Made by a program: the position numbers and the translations under genes | NCBI RefSeq assembly: GCF_052324685.1 | Contig: NC_135214.1 | Location: forward strand, 501,001-565,000 | Source of the DNA: Brachyhypopomus gauderio | Taxonomy: Eukaryota > Chordata > Actinopteri > Gymnotiformes > Hypopomidae | Direction of reading: 5' to 3' | DNA: 64,000 nt | Part shown: positions 32,273-59,140 of the stretch, one piece after another | Position numbering within the stretch: the stretch's first letter is position 1 | Layout: every line of letters starts with the position of its first letter | Notes under the pieces: model-generated | Seen by the model: only the letters and a program-made list of their open reading frames with translations | What the model was told of the DNA's origin: nothing | Database searches by the model: none

Positions 32273-34492
32273 CCTCTCTGTCCTCTTGCAGTCTCTCTCC
32301 TGGCTCCACACCAACACAGCTGTGAGACACTCATCGTGAACGTCTTTACACATCAATCTGCCTGGCATGTTCCTGTAGGAACTCCTACAAGAAGAAATGA
32401 CACAGATTTTAATCAAGTTACGCAGAGGATGTCTTGGTGGACTAAAATTCGTGCTTACCTTTTAAAATTGATCCAAGCTTGAGTCAGTGCAGAAGCAGAT
32501 GCATCGTAAATACATATATCTGAATCATGGCTTTACACCACAAGTTAGCCCAAGTTTGGAGATATACCATCCTGCAGAGTTTAGCATCAGCCCTAATCTA
32601 GCACACCAAGCTCTGATAGTAAGAAGCTACTGTGATATCTGGATCATTTGTGTAAGATTATTGGTACTAAACTCAACAATATGGTACATCTCCAGGACAA
32701 GACTTGTGAACCTCTGACACAGAACATTTGGCACAGCACAGATGGTCATTGTAGAGGCTGCATTCGATTCACACACATTGTGTATGGTGTGTATTCCTCA
32801 TGTTCAGAGCATTTTAATATTTTCTCTGGGAACAATCCTCAGCCCACCCCCAAAACACAAACACACACTGGGAGCCTGAAAAGCAACTGCAGCCACATAT
32901 ACAGACTCTCCATTTAGTGAATGTAATGACCGATGGAAACCAACTTACCCAGCAAGCCGTCGTCATCCCTGCCAAGCGCCGGAATATTCCATGAGCTGCA
33001 GGCCCTTCATTATACAATCACACCAACATGTCTTATAATAGCAAAGAGAGACACTGCAAATGTGTGCGTGGAATTTATGGTACAAGGCCTCAGAATCAAC
33101 CGACACTGTGTGTCATCAAGCAACAGTGCCACCTTGTGGTGAGTCTTCGCATCACGCGTCCGGATGTGGCTCATTTTGATACAGTATGGACACTCATGGA
33201 CCGAAGAAAGATTTAGGCAGAATAGGTCAACTTTCAATGAATACTTAACAGTGACTTTACTGCAGCATCAAGTGTCAGATTTACTCACCAATTAAATGGT
33301 ATAGGTCCTCATTACAAGAGCTCACCCACTGAAAATCTGAAAATAGGCCCAGGCCTACTCCAAATGCGCATGTGTTTAAAAAATGGTGAAAAAATGTGTG
33401 ATGAGGGGCTTTGCCTAAATAATTAACTTGTTAACTGCCAATGTTTAACAGTGTAGTGGAAAATCTCACATTTAATTTTTTTTCATAATCTCACAGTTTA
33501 TTATTTTCCATATGTACTATGTAAGCATATTCATACATGAACATTCCCTCTTGCTCAGTGTCTGTCCTTTAAATGCTTCAAATAATGAACAAAAGAACAC
33601 GTGTCCATTTACACACTGATTAATTTAGACCATTCAATTTAGATTAATATACATACCATTTTAATGCGCATTGTCTCAAAGCACAATGCCCCCCAATCCA
33701 GAGTCTGACTTTAATGAATGACAAGTCTCAAATGTAATTACAAAACCTGAATAGAAAAACAGTCCAGGGTCAAAACTGAATGAAACAATCAAAAGCTAAG
33801 GGATAAAGCAACATTGGAAATTTGAAATGTTTTCCAAATCTAAGACTGCATGGCCAGTGTAGCAGAAATACTTTTGAATAAAGATATAATATATATAATT
33901 AGAATAAAGACACATATGCAAATACCAATTACATAATGCATAATCATGTTATATGTTCTATTCACTTCCACCCTAAAACATCATAAACAAAGTAACAAAC
34001 ATATAGCACATAATACAAGTTTTTTAAATTCAAAGAGAATGTAGCCTCTGGCCAGTATCTTCAAACTCTGCATTCAAGCTATTCCCATGCAACAAGTACC
34101 ACTGCTGTCTAAAAATACTTCATTTTAGGACTGTTGTAACATGTTCATAAGGCTGCCAAAAGGGGGAAATTGACATGCAATAATTAAGTATTAACACTAT
34201 TTAAAGTGGTGATGTTTAGCTGATGTTTATGCAGTAAACAGCATACTTGCATTGTCAGTCAAGAAATATGGGGGGAAAAAATAAGTAACGTGCCAATAAT
34301 CTTTTGGAGATATAATTTAATATTATTTGAAAAGATTTCGAATAGCTGTGCTAAATATTTGTACTGAAAAGCGAGTGAATGTCTGCTTACTATACGTACA
34401 AAGCTGTAAAGAACAATGGAAAATGTTTATTTACTTTACTGGGGAACGTGCGCGGAAGTGTTTTTGTGGCGGGAAACGGAAGCTGATTACGC

Positions 34493-34570
34493 AGCTAGGC
34501 GGAGAGCTCTGATTGGTCGAGCGGACCAATCAGCTAGGCGGAGAGCTCTGATTGGTCGAGCGGGCCAATC
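34493..34570. promoter_or_regulatory. Duplicated 39-bp promoter unit with facing CCAAT boxes (rnf17)
   Basis: Two adjacent 39-bp copies (34493-34531 and 34532-34570) differ at one base. Each contains ATTGG, a short GC-rich spacer, then CCAAT, so an inverted pair of NF-Y-type sites. The pair ends about 40 bases before the rnf17 start codon at 34611. No TATA box is obvious, so this is probably the core promoter. Confidence 0.55.
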
Positions 34571-34610
34571 AGGACGTAAGCGTTCGTTTAGCAGCGCAGA
34601 ACGCACCACG

Positions 34611-50590
<15,980 letters not shown>

Positions 50591-50907
50591 CACGATGAAC
50601 AACGAGTACGATGCAGAAGCTTCGGTAAACGAGTCTGTTTGCACAGTAACGGTGGTGTTAGTAACCTTAAGTGGGCTGTTCTTAAAAGTCTGCAAAGAAT
50701 TTTTTTTGTTGTGCTCATGCAGTTCCAGAAAAACATTTTTGTGGTGTTGTGCCATGTGGTTTCATGTTCTTTTAAGTTAATTGTGCTTGGATGTTTAGTT
50801 TGGACTGATCAGCAGTGTTATTTGAATGTTGGTGTATCTAACCATGTAAATTCAGCTTCTGTATGTGCAAAGTAAATTCTTGATTCAAAGACTCGATGTT
50901 CACACCA

Positions 50908-50913
50908 AATAAA
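50908..50913 (+). promoter_or_regulatory. Poly(A) signal of rnf17
   Basis: AATAAA 318 bases after the rnf17 stop codon (50588-50590). Another AATAAA is at 50946-50951. The minus-strand signal of cenpj begins four bases downstream, so the two convergent transcripts should end within a few tens of bases of each other or overlap. Confidence 0.6.
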
Positions 50914-50917
50914 AAAA

Positions 50918-50923
50918 TTTATT
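50918..50923 (-). promoter_or_regulatory. Poly(A) signal of cenpj
   Basis: AATAAA on the minus strand (TTTATT on plus), about 110 bases past the cenpj stop at 51033-51035, back to back with the rnf17 signal. Confidence 0.6.
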
Positions 50924-51032
50924 TTACAAAAATGTACATTTCTATAATAAATACTTGACATTCGTGTGTAAATAACGAGCTAATGTGCCAAATGTAGCCA
51001 CTACGGATGTTCAAAACGACATGAATCATGGC

Positions 51033-54000
51033 TCAGGCCTTCGTGTCCATGACGACGTGTCCTTGTTGGTCTTTGAGCCGCACGCGCCCACCGGGGTAGC
51101 ACGTCTCCTGCCGCCCGTCGGCGTAGACGGTTTTAACGGTGCCGTCGGGATATTGACGTCTTTTAAAGTCTGCGGTGTGCAGCTCGCGTTGGCCCGTGTT
51201 GAACTGGATCTCCTTGCTACCGTCGCTAAGAAACAGGATCACGGGATGCGTTGGACGAAATGAAACCACTACATGTCTTTCCTTTCCAGGTTCTGCTACC
51301 TTCCCAAACGTGTCCATTTTGAAAGACTAAAATTGCTCATGGTTTCTGACACATGAGCTCAGGATCATTGGTGTAAGCACGGACGCTACTTTCATACTCA
51401 CGGGTTTTGCTGTATTATTGTGCCATCTGTGAGGACACTCTCCTCCCTGCCATCAGGGTAGAGAGTCTTAACGGTCTGATCTGGGAATGTGATTTCCTTA
51501 CGGCCATCGGGGAAGTGTTTTTCTGAAATGCAGAACCAGCAAGATATAAGGCTTTAGAAATGCGAATGCCCCCGGCATACCTTGCAAGCACTTTCTGCCG
51601 TTTCAGAAACAAGCAGTTACCTATTTGGTTGTTTGGGAACTGAAGCACTTCCATACCATCTGGGTATGTGGTGTGTGTGGTCTGCGCCCCTGCATAGTAA
51701 TAAATCTACAAGAAAGCACGAAGATGTTATCCATCCAAACCTAATGGGTGTTTTTTTTGGTTACAACTGATTCCACAACTGCAATAAGTCAGATTACAAC
51801 CTTGGACACTCCATAACCGTTGATATTAACTTGGGCAGAGATGCAAAAAAAATAATTCACTTTGTCTCACCACTCTTTGATCTGGCATAACGTGTTTGAT
51901 ATCTCCATTGAAAAAAGTGACTTTGACGGACAGTCCGTCAGCAGACAGCTCTTTGCGTGTGCCGTTGGGGAAAACGATAAGTCGCCCTCCATCAGGAAGG
52001 ACCTTCTCAATCTGATGGGCAGGAACGTTCTGGTCATTTTACTAAAAAAAATCAGGCCAGCTAAGGAGAGTTTTTTTTTCCTTCTTTCTCACCTTGCCGT
52101 CTGTGTGTGAGATCTCTTCCTGCTCCATCTCTGACTGTTCTGCAACTCCTACACTGGACAATTCCTGAGAAACGTCACAAAAACAAATTATAAATCGATC
52201 TCAATATGGTAAATTAAAGGTCTATTCATTTTGTAGGGTTTAAGGAAAGTTTCGCTAAGCTTTTAGCTTTAAATAGACATTGAGGGAGGTCCTTTTCCTC
52301 CAAACATCGATATTGTTACTCACTGAGAAGTGGGTGGAGTTTTTGATTGGCTGGGAATCCTGGCATCTTCTCTCAGGACCAATCAGTTGTTCAGTCATTT
52401 GGTCTGGAGTGGCAGGTGGGCATCGCTCCTTTTGCTGGATGCTCGAGACAGAAGCAGCTAGAAGAAAATGTAGTTAAATTTGTTTCAAAAGTACTTTACC
52501 CTAGAAAAAAAAAGTTACATGATTGTAAAACCAGAGAATGTTCATTTGAAGACTTACATGGAATGTCTGGACTTTGCCTCCTGGTCTTGCTCTGAGGCAG
52601 GGTGCTCGTGACACTGCAAGAGGGACTCTAAAAACAAGAATCAAGTGTAGACATCCTTGGGTTAGGGTTAGAAATGTCACATTTGTCACATTTATTTGTC
52701 ACATAAATTGTCACATTTAGGGATGCGAATGTTTGTACCTTGGATTTTGTCCTAGGGGCTCCGGTACTGCCGTGTACGTTGGACCGGCCCCGTTCCTTCT
52801 CTTTTTCCCGTTCACCCTCTGCAGTTTTCCAAGCACTGAGGCGAAGTTTCTCAAGCGTGCGCACCTGGTCTCTGAGAGCAGCGTTCTCTGTGCTGAGGGC
52901 GTCCAGCTGCTGCCTGAGGCGGCTGTGGTTGCTGGTCCACCGAGCCTCTCGTTTTCGTAAATCGTCCTGTGCAGCATTGAGCTGCTGCTTCAGCGTCTAA
53001 AACCATCAGTCAAAACCCAAATATTAGGTCCTATACTGACACAGAGTATCAGACGAGGTTTAACATCAAGGGAAGGCATCCCTTTATGGAAGAGGTGGAC
53101 ACCTGTATCTCATCTCGCTCTTGTTTATCAGGCCTGGCCCTGACGGCTGCGGCGTGCTTCTCAAACAGCTTCCTGTCCCGCTGCAGCTTACGGCCTTCCT
53201 CACGCTTGAACTCCTCCCATTTGGCAGTCTCATCCGCCATCTTCTGCTGGAACTCGACTCTCTCCTTCCTACAGGGGAAAAAGGTCTCCTCCTCGTTTCA
53301 AATGGCTGTAAATCCGATCAGTAGGATTGCTGCTAAATAATTTGGTTTGTTTCATACCGCAAGCTTTCTCTGACATCCTGGTTTTCCTGTCTGAGGCGGA
53401 TCAAGGCTGCATTTTCTCTCCGGAAGCGTTCGATCTCGGTCTCAAGCTCCACTAACCGCTCACGGAGTAACCTTGACCGTCCTGGATTACATCAGTCATG
53501 GAAGGGAAAGATTTAAACACACTTTTTTTTTTCAGTGCAGTACTGCGGATCATGGAAACCAGGATCTCACGTCAACAACTGTGCCAAGATTTCTTTCAAT
53601 ATCAATACAGAATTTAAAACCTTGTAATTAAGGATTTATCCATCTTCTGTTGGTATTGTGGTTTAATCCTGGGTTTATTTTGATCCCAATTTATTCAGTT
53701 CATTTATTTTTGGTTTGAGACCATCTTGAATAATTTTATCTTGACTGTCTGTAAAGTACTTTGTAAACCTTAATTTAAAAGTGATGTATAGATGTTTTTT
53801 AAGTTAACATTTTTATGAATTATTGTTATTAAAGATTTTTAACATTTTTGAAAAAGCTTCCAATTACCTGCTCCTCCTTCGCCGTTAATGTCCTCTGCAT
53901 CTTGCACGAGGGGACGAGAGCAGGGTTTGGGCTTCAGAGCTGGGAACAGCTTAGCTACCAACTGGCATGAAGGTGGATCTTCTGGCCCATGGGCCACTGG

Positions 54001-56956
54001 GCCGTCAGAATCCATCTCCTTTGATCCTACAACCTTCCTCTTCAGGGCCCGGTCAGGCTGACTGTCCATCTTAGAAGAACTGCAGGTTAAATCGTCAGGC
54101 TCGTTCCAAGTGTCGTCATCGTCAAACTCCACCTGACCTCCGATACCCACTAGTGTATGATCTTCGTTTTCCTCTTCTACCTCTGAATTGCTAGCTCCCT
54201 CTCTGTCCTGGTAAGAGTGTTTATCATAAGGAGGCGCAAACACTTGGAAGCAGTGGTTGAAAGGTTGATTTGGTCCAGTAACAGGACGCTGGGACTCTGT
54301 GCTGCTCCGCGATGGAGTGTTTGACTCTTCCCACATCTTGTCCTCCTCGTCTTCAGAGCACTCGCTTGTCACCCCGGCAGGCTTCATCATCTCCTCCACC
54401 GCACCTACAGGAGGGGCTGCGGGACCATCAACCTTCCCAGCCCTCGGCTGCACCGGGCTAGCTGCATCGCTGTGACAGCGGCCTCGTAATGTTGGCTGCA
54501 GCGGGGGCTTAACCGGTGTGGAGGAGAGGCGCCTATGATCTCCGCACAGGAGGTTGTTGATGAAGGAGGAGTTGCTAGAGAAGGAGAACTCGTCTGCCAC
54601 CTTCTCCAGCAACTCGAACTCGCCGAGCTCCGCACGCTCGCGCCGATGGTCCCGATCCCAGCGCTCGCCGCGTTCTGTGAGCCACACCTCGAAGGAGTTC
54701 TCCGCCGCACACATTCTTGGAGCGCGCGTGTCCCGAATTTGTTCAGATGGCTTTCCTTTAGTGATGTCAACCATGGTGGCACAGGTGGTGATCTGCTGAG
54801 GGTCAGACTTCACAACGCTCTTGCTCATACATCCCCGGTTGGCCCCAAGAACGTGAGCTTTAGCTAGACCTTTGGCTGCCGTTACTGAAATCTTGTTCTG
54901 TGGGAGGTTCTCCTTGTTCATCACAGCTGTCTTACGCTGGATCACTACATTAGTTGAGTTTGAAGATTTGGGAGGAAGCCTCTTTGGCTCGGAGCTCTGG
55001 TGGAATCTAACGACACGGCCCTGAGGGGGTGGAGGGTCAAGGCATGGAGTGGGTTTGGTGCTTGAATGAGTTGTGTGTGTGGCAGGTGCTGGGGCTTTGC
55101 CTCTGGTGAACCTGGACAACCCTTCCCCTCGCTTCAGAAACGGCCTCTTCACCTTCACTGGCACAGCGGGAGCACTCTTAAGTGTTGGAGTGTAAAGACA
55201 AACGTCAGAGCTCAGTTTTAATTTCATACTCTATTCTGAGTGTCAGTACTGTACAATCTGGATTGAGATGTGTTGACATAACTTGAATTAGATATCCACA
55301 GAGAGAATGTGATCTTTGGAAAACACATTAAAAGCTACATTAAACTTTTTTCCTTTTATTCATCTTTATTATTACAATCCCAGGCCGTAGCAAGCAATTC
55401 ATGAAATTCACAACAGGACTAATATGAAACCAACCTGATCAGTGTAACTGCGATCAACTGAGTGGATCCAACCATGAGTCTGTCTGAATGTGTTGGGTGA
55501 TACTCACCTTGCTTAACCTCTCATTCTCCAGCTTGAGTTGCTCCTCCAGGATCTCTTCAAATGTCTTCCCACTGTCGCCTGATGTGATTGGCCTGGAGAC
55601 ACAAAAATCAAGTCACAAAAATGCGTAATGACAGTATTACTATACTTCATCTTTGTCCATATTTACCTGTCCTGTGCCACTGGTCCTTTTGCGTTAAAAC
55701 TTTGGTCCTCAGTGATAGACTGGTGTGATTTTTCACTAGGATCTTCATCGTTGTCGTCGTCTTGCCTAGAACTTGTCTGTGCATCACTTTGTTCAAGACT
55801 CCACACACTTGACTCTGCACAGAGAGCAATGTGTTTGGTCGCATCTCTTTAATATTAATCACCTTTCATGCACCATTAAAATAGTGTGACAACAAAATAA
55901 TCTCTGCAGTCATTAATACAACCAATAGCTCAATATTTTACCAAGTTTCTTTTCCACTTCGTCTGGCAGCTGGTCTGCGTGCTGGGCGTGAAACAGCAGA
56001 GGCGTTTCTTGGAGTGGCCGCAACACTTCGGGTTTGCAGCATGGCCGGTTTCCATGGCCGTGTTCTCCTGAGCACAGATGTGCCGAAACTAAACGCAAAA
56101 ACGGACCCAACTGAAGAACTATACGGTACACATAAGTGAGGAGCTTTCTGTGGTGGATGTACATGTGCACATACGGACGTATGTCCTACCTGCAGCTGTC
56201 TGGACCATTCCCATGAGTGTCTGCTGGTCGTTTTGGAGTTTATGAAGCTGGTTCAGCTGATGTGATTTTAGCTCTGCTTGCATGCGCTGCTGTAACTGCT
56301 TTAGCTTGAAAAATACATTTAACAGTTACATGCATTGATGTTAGTTGGGCACAATCCCATAAAACTGGTGATCAATAAGGCCAAATCCGATGGTTTAGGC
56401 AAACAGGTTATTTAAAAGGGGTTTCTGCTCAGAGTTACACGTAACCCACAGACTAATGTAATGTAATGTAATGCAGATGGAGGCCCTGGATTCTTTGTAT
56501 TCGGTACATTGGATCAATAGTCCCTAGTTTGCTTGCTGATAAAACATATGCCCTCTTTATCCGTGGCTGTATTCGTCAGTGAACACAAACCAAGCACAAG
56601 TAATTTTCCAATTTTACCTGTTCGAGCTTTTCAATCAGCGGAAACTCTTGTGCGTTTCCCAAAATATTAGAAAAACTGTCCATTTCGAGGTGGGAAGGTT
56701 CGGTCTCCGCGTCTGTCGAGGTCTCTTTTGGCACGTCCGAGTCTACACTAACACAGCTGCTACTGCGGGACACAGGCAGGGGTGCGAAGTGGGAGCAGAA
56801 GGAGTCATCCACAGACGCCTCCAGACCTGGAGAAGCGCAGCTGCTCCGGACAGATCCCACCTCCACCGGGGACCCGTCCAGGATGACTCCGGCCCGGGAG
56901 CTGCTCGGCATCCATCGAGAGAGGAAGTGAGGCTGTAGCCCAGCTGGAGAGGACAT
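51033..56956 (-). CDS. cenpj: Centromere protein J / CPAP / SAS-4, complete coding part
   Basis: Centriole-assembly scaffold that binds tubulin and limits centriole length. Coding exons in transcript order: 56956-56618, 56304-56190, 56088-55942, 55814-55667, 55592-55508, 55176-53868, 53481-53358, 53268-53103, 52996-52739, 52627-52558, 52457-52324, 52164-52093, 52011-51871, 51705-51621, 51522-51402, 51225-51033. Sum 3507 nt, 1168 aa (human 1338). The N-terminus matches the family ([16 protein letters not shown]). The tubulin-binding region spans residues about 250-302 ([17 protein letters not shown], then [13 protein letters not shown]). The large exon codes a low-complexity acidic region with FSFSSNSSF and LSSTPVKP. 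Coiled coil lies at about 715-897 ([16 protein letters not shown]). The C-terminal TCP10/G-box of beta repeats runs from about 966 ([47 protein letters not shown]). The 55176 boundary rests on a TTAAG acceptor and phase. Confidence 0.95.
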
Positions 56957-57417
56957 GGTTCCTCCACTCTAGAGACAACAAGGTTAAATCAGCACTGGCC
57001 AATAACACTGAAAGTTAAATGTGTTGAGTAGTGTTGTGTTAAATGTTAGAGTGACTAGTGGTATAATCGTCGCGCATGCGCTTCGCTAGTTAAACCAACT
57101 AACACGATTAATCGATTAATTACAACAATGTTACCATTCAGAGCTACAACATAAGCAAAACGAGCACATTTGGGTTTAATAACGTTACTGCTGGTGGTAG
57201 TATTAACAAATACACCACATATGTAGCAAAATGCAGGCAGACTAATGTGTTTTAAGTCATTAATGTGTTTAAATCAGTAACACATTAATGTAAGTAACGA
57301 GAAAACCAACATAACTTGGGTCAGCCCTATTTCAGATATCAGATTACCGGCGAGTTAGTTTGTAAAGTTAATGAGGCGACGCATGTAGAGCGACACCGTG
57401 TCCCACAGACCACGTAC

Positions 57418-57499
57418 CTCTGGGTTTGTTGCGGATTTGGGTCTTTAAAGTTTTCAGTTGACGTTTCGACTTCGGACAAGTTTCGAAACATGCCGCCAT
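57418..57499 (-). other. Likely 5' exon of cenpj with upstream ATGs
   Basis: Minus-strand sequence ends at 57418 with a donor (CAGAG then GTACGTGG). It contains ATGs at 57499 (G at -3, G at +4) and 57491. The next exon has two overlapping acceptors, ending at 56969 (TCTAG) or 56967 (TAGAG). With the first, both upstream ATGs are out of frame with the cenpj start at 56956. With the second, the 57491 ATG is in frame and adds about 29 residues beginning MFRNLSEVETS. The transcription start may lie inside or above this stretch. Confidence 0.5.
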
Positions 57500-57526
57500 A
57501 ACAAAACAAAGCGCGCGAGACGGGAA

Positions 57527-57562
57527 ACAGGAAGTTGCTATGAATTCTGGGATTTGTAGTTA
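57527..57562 (-). promoter_or_regulatory. cenpj promoter motifs: ETS-like and ZNF143/THAP11-like
   Basis: At 57541-57562 the minus strand reads AACTACAAATCCCAGAATTC, a close match to the ZNF143/THAP11 (SBS) consensus ACTACAATTCCCAGAATGC. Next to it, 57527-57535 reads ACAGGAAGT on plus, an ETS core. Both sit 30-65 bases upstream of the likely cenpj 5' exon, in a CpG-bearing region. The motif identities are from known consensus; function is inferred. Confidence 0.5.
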
Positions 57563-58381
57563 TTCACGCGTATCACGCCGCCGTCGTGTCGATTCATCAA
57601 TGGCTCATACTCGGGCTGTTACATGCACATCTCATACGACCACATATCACGATAAACGTGTAATTAACAAGATGGACAGTTATTACCAATATCTTTTATT
57701 TGATATACATGAAGATTAATTCAACAATCCGTAATACTATGTCTATGTTGGTGGATATTGCGAGCTGATGTTATATTTTTATTTCTCTTATAGGCTGCAG
57801 GAATGCATGTTTTCGCAAAAATATAAATAACTAACTAAATAAACAAAAAATGATACCTTGGTAACATTTATGTTTTGGATTTAACTGATATAATAAATAA
57901 ATTAAATAATGAGGCAGTCTGCTGTCGGGAAATTCATGTTGTTAAACTGGATTATTTTAACTACTCTTAACATTTATGATTAAATATAATGAATCTAATG
58001 TGGCTATCAGTTTTGTGATATTCATCTTCATTTGCCATAAATTTTTTGTGTGTGTGTTATTTACAACAAATCAGACAGGCAAACAGTCTCCAGGCAGTTT
58101 TAGTTTTTACACACTGTGCAGGAATGACTTTCACTTCATTGTCAAGCCTTAAACTGCTGCTCTAAAGAATGGGGACCCGTTTAGGTTTAATCTAACAACG
58201 CTTTCACCGCGTTACACCCGGTGGTATTTTCTTACCCCTTTCCCTAAAGAAATAGGGTGTAGTAGCACCAAAAATACTGAAGATGGCACCAGAGCATACC
58301 GTGAGTCCTTCAGTTCATATGCGCATGCGCATGTTTGCCTGCGCGTATCCATGCCGTCTACATGTCTTGGTGTCCTCTCTC

Positions 58382-58412
<31 letters not shown>

Positions 58413-58557
58413 CTCTGTTTCTCTCACCCTCCCCTATGCATAGCTATGTGATGTTGAGTGGGCTGTCCGTGAGGTGCATAAGGCTCTCTCTACTCCTTCA
58501 TTCAGCACCTTCTTGCCATCCCTCTCTCCTCTCTCTCCTCCCCCGACCGTCTGCAGG

Positions 58558-58639
58558 ATGGCGATGGTCTGGGTGAAGACCCACAAGCAGGCTGGGCAAG
58601 ACCTGCTGCACAGACTGAACAATGTCAGTCATAATGTTG
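58558..58639 (+). CDS. Candidate alternative first coding exon of the downstream RhoGEF
   Basis: A 27-codon opening MAMVWVKTHKQAGQDLLHR ends in phase 1 at GTTG, followed by a strong donor GTAAGG. An acceptor-like tract (CTGCAG) lies just before the ATG, so this could also be an internal exon read from upstream. Joined to 63217 the split codon becomes GAT (Asp), giving VDEIMQQE, close to the start of MCF2L2/MCF2L Sec14 regions. The donor is copied by the 45-bp repeat that follows. I do not recognise the residues themselves, so this is inference from phase and site quality. Confidence 0.3.
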
Positions 58640-59140
58640 GTAAGGAGTGTGTGTCTGTACTGAGCAATGTCAGTCATTACGTTGGTAAGGAGTGTGTGTC
58701 TGTACTGAACAATGTCAGTCATTACGTTGGTAAGGAGTGTGTGTCTGTACTGAGCAATGTCAGTCATAATGTTGGTAAGGAGTGTGTGTCAGTACTTAGC
58801 AATGTCAGTCATAATGTTGGTAAGGAGTGTGTGTCTGTACTGAGCAATGTCAGTCATTACGTTGGTAAGGAGTGTGTGTCTGTACTGAGCAATGTCAGTC
58901 ATTAAGTTGGTAAGGAGTGTGTGTCTGTACTGAACAATGTCAGTCATTACGTTGGTAAGGAGTGTGTCTGTACTGAACAATGTCAGTCATAATGTTGCTA
59001 AGGAGTGTGTCTGTACTAAACAATATCAGTCATTACGTTGGTAAGGAGTGTGTCTGTACTGAACAATGTCAGTCATAATGTTGCTAAGGAGTGTGTCTGT
59101 ACTAAACAATGTCAGTCATTACGTTGGTAAGGAGTGTGTC
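58596..59140 (+). repeat. 45-bp minisatellite with a donor in each unit
   Basis: About 12 copies of a 45-bp unit (AATGTCAGTCATTACGTTG then GTAAGGAGTGTGTGTCTGTA); later copies lose two bases (43 bp). In the frame of the candidate exon it codes a 15-residue repeat (VGKECVSVLSNVSHY) until a TAA at about 58903. Confidence 0.9.

Larger units (their letters stand above)
27218..34492. other. Gene-poor interval between fdx1 and rnf17
   Basis: Apart from the listed gypsy remnant, MITE and arrays, I see no supportable exon series here. It is mostly AT-rich, especially 32480-34480. Short open frames such as 27435-27647 (+) lack homology I can recognise. At 31523-31660 on the minus strand there is an open stretch ending at a GTACGG donor-like site; I cannot name it. 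Confidence 0.6.

Noticed and set aside
31661-32482. Open frames up to 251 codons on both strands
   Set aside because: They come from a 12-bp repeat that is open in all six frames; no start context, introns or homology.
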